In this document: piece by piece, positions 58,338-64,000 of the stretch
Layout: each line of letters begins with the position of its first letter
Numbering within the stretch: position 1 is the first letter of the stretch
DNA from: Hymenobacter frigidus
Lineage (GTDB): Bacteria > Bacteroidota > Bacteroidia > Cytophagales > Hymenobacteraceae
Assembly: GCF_014640435.1 (NCBI RefSeq)
Contig: NZ_BMGY01000008.1
Coordinates: 62,001 to 126,000, forward strand
Direction of reading: 5' to 3'
DNA: 64,000 nt
Notes under the pieces: model-generated
Databases searched by the model: none
What the model was told of the DNA's origin: nothing
The model's input: the letters and a program-made list of their open reading frames with translations, nothing else
Program-made: the position numbers and the translations under genes

Positions 58338-59498
58338 ATGTCCGCACCACTTTCCGCCGCCGCCACTCCGGCTCCGTCCCTGCTTCGCTCCACTACCCGC
58401 GTGGCGTGGTTCCTGCTGGGGGCCTTGTTTATCTTTTCCGGCCTCATCAAGCTGAACGACCCGGTGGGCACGGCCCTGAAGCTGGAAGAATACTTCGACG
58501 TATTTGCCGTCGATCTGCCGGCGCTCGATGGGCTGTTTCGCTCGCTGGGCGGCAGCTCACGGCTGCTCTCCATCCTGCTCAGCTCGCTGGAAGTAATTCT
58601 GGGGGCGGCGCTGCTACTGCGCTGGTACCTGCGCCAAACCCTGTGGGTACTGCTGGCGCTGCTGGTATTTTTCACCTTCCTCACGTTTTATTCGGCGGCT
58701 CTTAACAAGGTGACGGACTGCGGCTGCTTCGGCGATTTCGTCAAGCTCACGCCCTGGACGTCGTTTGCCAAGGACCTGTTTTTGCTGCTGCTCTGGTTCG
58801 TTGTGTTTTCCAACCAGCGGTTTTTGCGCCATTCTTTTGTGCAAGGCACGACCGGCATCATGACCATGACGTTTGTAACCGCCATTGCCATTGGCATTGG
58901 GGTGCGGGCGCTGGGCCACCTGCCATATTTTGACTTTCTGCCCTACAAAGTCGGCAACAACATTGGCCAGCTGATGAAGCCAGCGGAGCCGGCCCGCTAC
59001 AACTACACGTTTGAGCACAACGGCGAAACCAAGGTCTTCAACGAGTTTCCGACGGATACTACCTGGAAATACAAATCGATGCAAACGCTCAACTCCAAGG
59101 AGTCGACGCCGGTTATCACCGACTTTGGGGTGAGCGACGAGAATGGCAACTCCTACACCCAGGAGCTCCTCAAGGGCAATAAGCTCGTGCTCATCGTGCA
59201 GAACACGAACAAAACGGACCGCGACCGATTCGCGGAAATTAATAAGCTGCTCAATTCGGTGGGCAAGTCGCGCAAGAACATCACCGCCATCACCATCACC
59301 AGCACGAGCCCAGGCAAGTTCGACACTTTCCGCCACGAGATGAACATCGCCACGCCCTACTACTTTGCCGACGCGACCGTGCTCAAATCCATAGTTCGCT
59401 CGAACCCCGGCCTGATGGTGTTGCAGGATGGCGTGGTGCGCGCCAAGTACCACTACCACGACATCCCGGAGCTGTTCGAGGTGGAAAAAGCGCTGTAG
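58338..59498 (+). CDS. DoxX/MauE-type membrane protein with thioredoxin-like domain
   Basis: 386 residues. Four membrane helices make the DoxX/MauE part: FLLGALFIFSGLIKLNDPVG, SSLEVILGAALLLRWYLRQT, LVFFTFLTFYSAALNKVTDC and the redox motif CGCFGDFVKLTPW, followed by FAKDLFLLLLWFVVFS. The C-terminal 200 residues (NKLVLIVQNTNKTDRDRFAE, ITITSTSPGKFDTFRHE, LMVLQDGVVRAKYHYHD) are a thioredoxin-like domain without a CxxC. The BT_3928-like family usually lies with DUF1599 and triosephosphate isomerase; here an ABC permease follows instead after 12 bases. Start at 58338. Confidence 0.85.
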   Translation: MSAPLSAAATPAPSLLRSTTRVAWFLLGALFIFSGLIKLNDPVGTALKLEEYFDVFAVDLPALDGLFRSLGGSSRLLSILLSSLEVILGAALLLRWYLRQTLWVLLALLVFFTFLTFYSAALNKVTDCGCFGDFVKLTPWTSFAKDLFLLLLWFVVFSNQRFLRHSFVQGTTGIMTMTFVTAIAIGIGVRALGHLPYFDFLPYKVGNNIGQLMKPAEPARYNYTFEHNGETKVFNEFPTDTTWKYKSMQTLNSKESTPVITDFGVSDENGNSYTQELLKGNKLVLIVQNTNKTDRDRFAEINKLLNSVGKSRKNITAITITSTSPGKFDTFRHEMNIATPYYFADATVLKSIVRSNPGLMVLQDGVVRAKYHYHDIPELFEVEKAL

Positions 59499-59510
59499 CC
59501 CATCCGCCGA

Positions 59511-60569
59511 ATGCTTCCTTTCATTCTCCGCCGCCTTGCCCAGGGCCTGCTTGTGCTGGCGGGCGTGGCGTGCACGGTGTTTTTGCTGTTTAATGTGCTG
59601 CCCGGCGACCCCGCCGCCCTGCTGGCCGGCCAACGCTCCGATGTGGCCACCAAAGCCGCCATCACCGCCGACCTGGGCCTCGACCAGCCGCTGCCCACCC
59701 GCCTGGTTGGCTACCTCAACGATGTATCACCGCTGGGCCTGCACCCGCGCGACTCGGCCGGCCAGGCCCGCTACGGCGGCGTAACGCTGCTGCCGCTGGG
59801 CTCCCGCGCGCTGGTACTGAAAAAGCCCTACCTGCGTCGCTCCTTCCAGAGCAATAAGGACGTGCTGCGCATTCTATTGGACTATTTTCCGGGTACGCTG
59901 TGGCTGGCGCTGGCCGCCATGCTTATTGCCAGCGTGGGCGGCATTGCCTTTGGGGTAGCAGCGGCGCTACGGCCGCAGTCGTGGCTGGATAGAGCGTTGG
60001 TCACCACTTCGGTGCTGGGCATTTCGGTGCCCTCGTTCGTGGCGGCCATCCTCATCGCCGTCACCTTCGGCTTTTATTGGAGCCATTGGACTGGCCTGAG
60101 CCTCACCGGGCAGCTCTACGAAACGGACCCGTTCAGCGGCGAGCGGCACCTGGTGCTGCGCAATTTGCTGCTGCCAGCCGTGGCGCTGGGCATCCGGCCG
60201 CTGGCCATCATCACGCAGCTCACCCGCTCCAGCATGCTCGATGTGCTGAGCCAGGACTACATCCGCACGGCCCGCGCCAAGGGCCTCAGCCAAACCGCCA
60301 CCGTGCTGCACCACGCCCTGCGCAATGCCCTCAACCCGGTGGTGACGGCCGTATCGGGCTGGCTGGCCTCGCTCATGGCCGGGGCATTTTTTATCGAATA
60401 CATCTTCAACTGGAAAGGCCTGGGCACCGTGACGCTGCGGGCCGTCGAAAACCTGGATTTTCCGGTCGTGATGGGCGCTACACTGTTTGTAGCGGCTCTT
60501 TTTGTGGTGATAAACATTGCCGTCGATGTCCTCTACGCCGTGCTCGACCCGCGGGTGAAGCTCAATTAA
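59511..60569 (+). CDS. Oligopeptide-type ABC transporter permease
   Basis: 352 residues. N-terminal RRLAQGLLVLAGVACTVFLL and FNVLPGDPAALLAG are the OppB/DppB start; the EAA loop is YIRTARAKGLSQTATVLHHA with ALRNALNPVVTAVSGWLASL, the ATPase contact. Six helices. The family member binds an ATPase and a second permease, none of which is in this window, so it is a lone subunit here. The next gene, aroK, starts one base after its stop codon, making a probable operon with the DoxX gene and aroK. Peptide or nickel import is likely, but the substrate is unclear. Confidence 0.9.
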   Translation: MLPFILRRLAQGLLVLAGVACTVFLLFNVLPGDPAALLAGQRSDVATKAAITADLGLDQPLPTRLVGYLNDVSPLGLHPRDSAGQARYGGVTLLPLGSRALVLKKPYLRRSFQSNKDVLRILLDYFPGTLWLALAAMLIASVGGIAFGVAAALRPQSWLDRALVTTSVLGISVPSFVAAILIAVTFGFYWSHWTGLSLTGQLYETDPFSGERHLVLRNLLLPAVALGIRPLAIITQLTRSSMLDVLSQDYIRTARAKGLSQTATVLHHALRNALNPVVTAVSGWLASLMAGAFFIEYIFNWKGLGTVTLRAVENLDFPVVMGATLFVAALFVVINIAVDVLYAVLDPRVKLN

Positions 60570-60570
60570 C

Positions 60571-61119
60571 ATGAACAACGAGGCAAGCGGAACAAAGCTC
60601 TACCTTATCGGCATGCCGGGTTCGGGTAAAACGACGCTGGGCCGAACCCTGGCGGTGCATTTTGGCCTACCGTTTCTGGACCTGGATGCTGCGATAGTGG
60701 CCCAGGCCGGGCAGCCCATTCCGGCCATCTTCCAGCAGTACGGCGAAGCACATTTTCGCCGGCTTGAAGCCGAGGTTCTGCGCACCGTGGTGGCCCGGCC
60801 GGGGCCGCTGGTGCTGGCTACCGGCGGCGGCACGCCGTGCTTTCACGACAACCTTACGGTACTGAACACCAATGGCTTCACCGTGTGGCTCGATGTGCCA
60901 GAACCAGTGCTGGCGGCTCGGCTGGCGGCTACTGCCGAAACCAGTAGCCGGCCCCTGCTGGCCGCCACCGGCCCAACTGCAATGTGGCTTCGTGAAACCC
61001 TAGGTGCCCGTAGTGAGTTTTATGGGCGAGCCCGGTTGCGCTATGCGGCCGCTACTGAACCCGTGAGCGTACTTATTGCGCAGCTACGGACAGCGGGCTT
61101 TGCGCTTTCCGACCGCTGA
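60571..61119 (+). CDS. aroK: Shikimate kinase
   Basis: 182 residues. Walker A GMPGSGKTTLGRTLA near residue 14, the shikimate-binding Asp in PFLDLDAAI, and the GGGTP motif with LATGGGTPCF near residue 86; SSRPLLA supplies the LID arginine. It phosphorylates shikimate in aromatic amino-acid synthesis. It begins one base after the permease stop codon. Other aro genes are absent, so it is a scattered single copy as often happens in Bacteroidetes. Confidence 0.94.
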   Translation: MNNEASGTKLYLIGMPGSGKTTLGRTLAVHFGLPFLDLDAAIVAQAGQPIPAIFQQYGEAHFRRLEAEVLRTVVARPGPLVLATGGGTPCFHDNLTVLNTNGFTVWLDVPEPVLAARLAATAETSSRPLLAATGPTAMWLRETLGARSEFYGRARLRYAAATEPVSVLIAQLRTAGFALSDR

Positions 61120-61135
61120 TTTGGCGTCGGGCGCG

Positions 61136-61143
61136 TAATTTTG
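61136..61143 (+). promoter_or_regulatory. -7 promoter element of the fatty-acid hydroxylase gene
   Basis: TAATTTTG, an exact TAnnTTTG, 31 bases before the ATG at 61175. Confidence 0.55.
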
Positions 61144-61174
61144 TTAATTGATTCTTGCGTCGCTCGTTACCCTT

Positions 61175-61846
61175 ATGCAATCAGTATCCCCCGAAGAACC
61201 CACCGTGCTGGCCCCTGAGCCGGCTGTTGCCACCGTGCGGCCCAAGCACAAAGGTTCGGCGCAGCTCTTCCAGAACCCGGTGCTGGAGCGCCTTTCGCAC
61301 ACGCACATTGCCCTGCCAGTAGGCATTTTCGCCGCTACCGGGGTGCTAAGCTTGTACTATGGTATTGCGCACGGCTTCATGTCGGGGCTGTCGGCGCTGG
61401 GGCTGTTTTTGCTCGGCTTATTCGCCTTCAGTTTCGCTGAATACCTGGTGCACCGCTACCTCTACCACATTCCGGCCACCACGCCGGGGCGGGCCAAGTT
61501 TCAGTACACCATGCACGGTGTGCACCACGAATATCCCAAGGATAAGACCCGGCTGGCGATGCCGCCCATCATCACGGTGTTTGTGGTGTCGTTGCTGTTC
61601 TTCATCTTCCGCCTCAGCTTCGGCTCGTATGCGTTCGGGCTGCTGGCGGGCTTCACCTTCGGCTACGCCATGTATTTGTTCGTGCACTACGCCATCCACG
61701 CATATTCGCCGCCCAAGAACTTCCTAAAAGTGTGGTGGACGCACCACAGCCAGCACCACTACCGGCAGGACGAGGTGGCCTTTGGCGTGAGCAGCACGCT
61801 CTGGGACCACATCATCGGAACCATGCCCAGCAAGAAGGGCGCGTAG
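61175..61846 (+). CDS. Fatty acid hydroxylase / sterol desaturase family protein
   Basis: 223 residues. Four membrane helices and the di-iron His clusters: FAEYLVHRYLYHIP, YTMHGVHHEYPKDK, YLFVHYAIHAYSPP and WWTHHSQHHYRQDEVAFGVS. This pattern fits the fatty acid 2-hydroxylase branch, which modifies acyl chains of sphingolipids; Bacteroidetes including Hymenobacter-type bacteria make sphingolipids, so this substrate is plausible but unproven. The ATG at 61175 is chosen because the upstream in-frame TTG at 61148 lies only 4 bases past the -7 element and has no homology support. Terminator follows. Confidence 0.88.
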   Translation: MQSVSPEEPTVLAPEPAVATVRPKHKGSAQLFQNPVLERLSHTHIALPVGIFAATGVLSLYYGIAHGFMSGLSALGLFLLGLFAFSFAEYLVHRYLYHIPATTPGRAKFQYTMHGVHHEYPKDKTRLAMPPIITVFVVSLLFFIFRLSFGSYAFGLLAGFTFGYAMYLFVHYAIHAYSPPKNFLKVWWTHHSQHHYRQDEVAFGVSSTLWDHIIGTMPSKKGA

Positions 61847-61865
61847 TACCGCGCCCGCGCATTAC

Positions 61866-61912
61866 CCATAAAAAAGGGGCGATTCCAGTACGGATTCGCC
61901 CCTTTTTTATGC
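61866..61912. terminator. Bidirectional terminator between the hydroxylase and the 59-residue lipoprotein
   Basis: CATAAAAAAGGGGCGA pairs with TCGCCCCTTTTTTATG around 13 bases, perfect stem, T runs on both strands. Confidence 0.88.
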
Positions 61913-61929
61913 AAACGGCTGGAGTATTC

Positions 61930-62109
61930 CTAGGACCGCGGGCCGCGCATCTTGTTTACAATGAAGAACAGCAGCGCTACCACAATAAACACCGCAATGA
62001 TGCCCGTGTAGGCCCCTGCTTTGAAGATGCTACCGATGGCATCGCAGCTGGTGAGCGTGGTGGCCAGTGCCAGGAAGAATGCGAAGAGGGAAAGGCGGGA
62101 AGCAGTCAT
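61930..62109 (-). CDS. 59-residue lipoprotein with one membrane helix
   Basis: A clean small gene: MTASRLSLFAFFLALATTLTSC is a lipoprotein signal with the Cys at residue 22; the mature part starts DAIGSIFKAGAYTG and continues as a second hydrophobic helix (IIAVFIVVALLFFIVNK), ending MRGPRS. I recall similar very small lipoproteins with a DAIGxIFKAG motif in other Bacteroidetes, sometimes misannotated as phosphatidate cytidylyltransferase. Function unknown; a small membrane peptide that modulates an inner-membrane protein is possible. It converges on the hydroxylase gene. Confidence 0.75.
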   Translation of the reverse strand: MTASRLSLFAFFLALATTLTSCDAIGSIFKAGAYTGIIAVFIVVALLFFIVNKMRGPRS

Positions 62110-62257
62110 GGCTGTGAGTGAAAGAAGAGAGTGAAAGAAAGTGCCGGCTGCCGTGGTACGGCCGAATATGTCCTGATACTAACCCTAACCGCAAAAGGTT
62201 AGGCGAAACCCGTCGCCACGCCTTCCGCCGGACCGAGCGAGCTGCCACGCCGTCGGC

Positions 62258-62265
62258 TAGCTTTG
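62258..62265 (+). promoter_or_regulatory. -7 promoter element of the DUF1684 gene, 4 bases before the ATG
   Basis: TAGCTTTG, an exact TAnnTTTG, with the ATG at 62270 only 4 bases later: leaderless mRNA predicted. Confidence 0.65.
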
Positions 62266-62269
62266 GGGC

Positions 62270-62893
62270 ATGAATCGTTCCCTGCTTTTCGCCATTCTTT
62301 TACTACTCTGGAGCCGCCTCGTTGCGGGCCAAACCCGGCCGGACAGCCTTGTGCACCGGCAGTTGGTGCAGGTGTTTCAGCAGGACCTCAACCGGGAATT
62401 CGCTGACCCCAAGGAATCGCCGCTCACGGCGGCGGAGCGTCAGGCTTTTACCACCCTGCCCTTCTACCCCACCCGCTACGCCTATGTGGTGCAGGCGCAA
62501 CTGTTGCGCGATTCTACTTCCCGGCCCTTCGCTATGGAAACCAGCACCGCGCACCGGCCGCTCTACCGCAAATACGGCGAGCTGCGCTTCGTACTGAATG
62601 GCCAGGCACAACGCCTGAGCGTGTACCAAAGCGTCGATTTACTGAAGCGGCCCGGCTTTGAGGACTATCTGTTCGTACCCTTCACCGACCTCACCAACGG
62701 CCACGGCAGCTACGGCGGGGGCCGCTACCTCGATTTGCGCATTCCGCCAGCGGGCAGCAGCGGGCTGACGCTGGATTTTAACCGCGCCTACAACCCTTCC
62801 TGCGCGTATAACCACGGCTATTCCTGCCCCGTGCCACCGGCCGAAAACCGGCTGGCGGCAACTATTCCCGCAGGAGTGCGGAGCGACCATTAG
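62270..62893 (+). CDS. DUF1684 secreted protein
   Basis: 207 residues. Signal MNRSLLFAILLLLWSRLVAGQ. The DUF1684 core is intact: LPFYPTRYAYVVQAQL, YGELRFVLNGQAQRLSVYQS, then FVPFTDLTNGHGSYGGGRYL and LDFNRAYNPSCAYNHGYSCP followed by PPAENRLAATIPAG. Members often occur as a single domain secreted into the periplasm; no catalytic activity is known, although three His and two Cys in the C-terminal motif (CAYNHGYSCPVPP) may bind a metal. Monocistronic; repeat R10 follows the stop codon. Confidence 0.88.
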   Translation: MNRSLLFAILLLLWSRLVAGQTRPDSLVHRQLVQVFQQDLNREFADPKESPLTAAERQAFTTLPFYPTRYAYVVQAQLLRDSTSRPFAMETSTAHRPLYRKYGELRFVLNGQAQRLSVYQSVDLLKRPGFEDYLFVPFTDLTNGHGSYGGGRYLDLRIPPAGSSGLTLDFNRAYNPSCAYNHGYSCPVPPAENRLAATIPAGVRSDH

Positions 62894-62916
62894 AGAATGT
62901 ATTCTTAAAAAAGAAC

Positions 62917-63014
62917 GTCATGCTGAGCGCAGCCGAAGCATCTCTACCGCATAACTAATCCTGATGAGGGGATTACTGCTGCGGTAAAGATGCTTCGGCT
63001 GCGCTCAGCATGAC
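62917..63014. repeat. Palindromic intergenic repeat R10
   Basis: GTCATGCTGAGCGCAGCCGA at the left and ...GCGCTCAGCATGAC at the right with internal TCTCTACCGCA / TGCGGTAAAGA arms. Between convergent DUF1684 and TPM genes. Confidence 0.9.
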
Positions 63015-63059
63015 ATTCTTCTGATTATCGTCTGTCGGGTCTTTCCGATGAGCAGTAGT

Positions 63060-63947
63060 CTACCAGTCGCCGCTGGCACCGCCGCCGCCACTGCTGCCGC
63101 CGCCAAAGCCCCCGCCGCCCCCGAAGCCACCGCCCCCGCCGCCCCCAAAGCCGCCCCCACCGCCGCCGAAGCCGCCCCCACCGCCGCCGCCGAGCAGGGT
63201 GCCGAGCAGGAAAGGCGGAAAGAAACCGCCCCCGCCGACGCCCCGGTTGCCGCGCCCGCCACCACCGCCCCGGTTGCGCAGGAGCACGAAAATGATGACC
63301 ATTGCTCCGATTATCAGCCAAAAGGGGATGCCCGAGCCCGAACCGTCGCGCGAGCGTCGGGGGCGGGCATCGGCCGGGTCGGCCTTGTACTCGCCCTTGG
63401 CCAGGGCAATGAGCTGGTCGGTGGCGCGGTCGAGGCCGGCGTAGTACTGGTTTTGGCGGAAAGCCGGCACCAGCGTATTGCTGATGATGCGCTTGGCCAA
63501 GGCATCGGGTACGGCCCCTTCCAGGCCATAACCGGTTTGGATGCGGGCGGCGCGCTCCTGCTGGGCCACCAATATCAGGATGCCGTTGTTTTTGCCCTTA
63601 CGGCCAATGCCCCAGGCTTCGTAGAGTTTCTGAGCGTAGTCGGCAATTTCGTTGCCGTCGAGCGTGGGCACGGTCACCACCGCAATCTGCGACGATGTGC
63701 TGTCGTTGTACGCCACCAGCTTTTGCTCCAGCGCGTCGGCCTCGCCCGGCTGCATCAGGCGCGCCAGGTCATTGACGAGGCGCGGCGGGTTGGGGCGCGG
63801 CGGCAAGCCCTGCGCCCAGGTGCCCATCAATGGCAGCAGCCAGAGCAGGGCCAACAGCAACGGCCACGCCAACCGGCTGCCCGCTGGTGTGCGGGTTGCT
63901 ACGCGTGGCCAGATATCTAACCTGGCATTAGCCACGGAAATTTTCAT
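63060..63947 (-). CDS. TPM-domain (YgcG-type) protein with Gly-rich tail
   Basis: 295 residues. Signal or anchor helix (WPLLLALLWLLPLMGTWAQ), then the TPM domain: RPNPPRLVNDLARLMQPGEA, SSQIAVVTVPTLDGNEIADY, AQKLYEAWGIGRKGKNNGIL and IQTGYGLEGAVPDALAKRI. A second helix (FWLIIGAMVIIFVLLRN) follows near residue 215, and the last 70 residues are almost pure Gly with Ser/Phe, the typical YgcG end. The domain is usually found beside LemA and a second TPM gene; the next gene upstream overlaps by ATGA. Function is unclear, perhaps membrane or photosystem-like repair in other organisms. Confidence 0.92.
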   Translation of the reverse strand: MKISVANARLDIWPRVATRTPAGSRLAWPLLLALLWLLPLMGTWAQGLPPRPNPPRLVNDLARLMQPGEADALEQKLVAYNDSTSSQIAVVTVPTLDGNEIADYAQKLYEAWGIGRKGKNNGILILVAQQERAARIQTGYGLEGAVPDALAKRIISNTLVPAFRQNQYYAGLDRATDQLIALAKGEYKADPADARPRRSRDGSGSGIPFWLIIGAMVIIFVLLRNRGGGGGRGNRGVGGGGFFPPFLLGTLLGGGGGGGFGGGGGGFGGGGGGGFGGGGGFGGGSSGGGGASGDW

Positions 63948-64000
63948 TTGTCGGAGGACGGCCCGGGGCCGCCGAAAGAAATGGCGTCGTCCAATTCATT
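63944..64000 (-). CDS. C-terminal end of an upstream gene, probably a second TPM-domain protein
   Basis: Only the last 18 codons are visible: NELDDAISFGGPGPSSDK then TGA, whose stop overlaps the next gene's ATG (ATGA). I recall small Bacteroidetes TPM proteins ending NEL-x-DEISFG just before a YgcG-type gene, so this is the likely identity. Translational coupling to the TPM gene is shown by the overlap. The rest is outside the window. Confidence 0.55.
   Translation of the reverse strand, partial: NELDDAISFGGPGPSSDK

Noticed and set aside
7424-63014. CRISPR array made of GTCATGCTGAG repeats
   Set aside because: Copies are scattered several kilobases apart, palindromic and of unequal length; there are no regular spacers or cas genes.
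63118-63240. Dense CCGCC-type tandem repeats that resemble a short repeat array
   Set aside because: They are glycine codons on the minus strand, the Gly-rich tail of the TPM protein.

Overview
The window is high-GC DNA (roughly 60% by eye) from a Bacteroidota bacterium, most likely a Hymenobacter or close relative (Hymenobacteraceae). The evidence is: TAnnTTTG promoter elements in front of many genes; almost no Shine-Dalgarno sequences; a SusC-type TonB receptor; a type IX secretion sorting-domain remnant; bacillithiol genes; a fused alpha/beta 2-oxo-acid dehydrogenase E1; the cdaA-folP // DUF1599-DoxX gene order; and many small secreted proteins whose signal peptides end in AQ. The genus call is inference.

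Layout. 1-3 kb: the end of a sensor histidine kinase, a pseudouridine synthase and a broken membrane-protein gene. 3.1-5.9 kb: the ribosomal block rplM-rpsI-rpsB-tsf. 5.9-14.4 kb: accessory and envelope genes (DUF3089 lipoprotein, conserved hypotheticals, a helical-repeat lipoprotein, CsbD, DUF1206). 14.6-21.3 kb: a PNT/saccharopine-dehydrogenase-like enzyme, gcvP, two small lipoproteins and lipA. 21.4-30.5 kb: an outer-membrane protein, OsmC, YtxJ, two overlapping small exported proteins, the fused E1, an orphan SusC-like receptor and an M16 peptidase. 30.7-32.7 kb: three small secreted proteins sharing one motif. 32.7-39 kb: pheS, rimO, bshC, 5-formyl-THF cyclo-ligase, exbD-tonB. 39.1-48.1 kb: GDYXXLXY/DUF2157 pair, mnmD, thioesterase, a PemK-type toxin-antitoxin pair, rlmN, YihY and others. 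48.2-53 kb: a decay-prone stretch (T9SS protein remnant carrying a small palindromic insertion, outer-membrane gene debris, a BLUF gene with a nonsense codon) mixed with intact genes (alpha/beta hydrolase, TerC, SDR threonine dehydrogenase). 53-64 kb: patatin, kbl, cdaA, folP, DUF1599, DoxX, an oligopeptide-type permease, aroK, a fatty-acid hydroxylase, a 59-residue lipoprotein, DUF1684 and TPM-domain proteins.

How genes fit together. The SDR threonine dehydrogenase and kbl convert threonine to glycine, gcvP cleaves glycine, and lipA makes the lipoyl cofactor needed by the glycine cleavage system and by the E2 partner of the fused E1; the cyclo-ligase feeds the folate pool used by glycine cleavage, and folP makes folate. 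bshC and ytxJ belong to bacillithiol metabolism. mnmD, rlmN, rimO and the RluA-type enzyme all modify RNA or the ribosome.

The strongest non-coding signals are a family of 70-120 bp intergenic inverted repeats (ten copies plus a relic, common core GTCATGCTGAG), a 42 bp perfect palindrome inside a coding region, an approximately 105 bp palindromic insertion in a pseudogene, and several genes whose -7 promoter element lies only 4-9 bases before the ATG, which predicts leaderless mRNAs. I saw no CRISPR array, rRNA, tRNA or full-length transposase gene.
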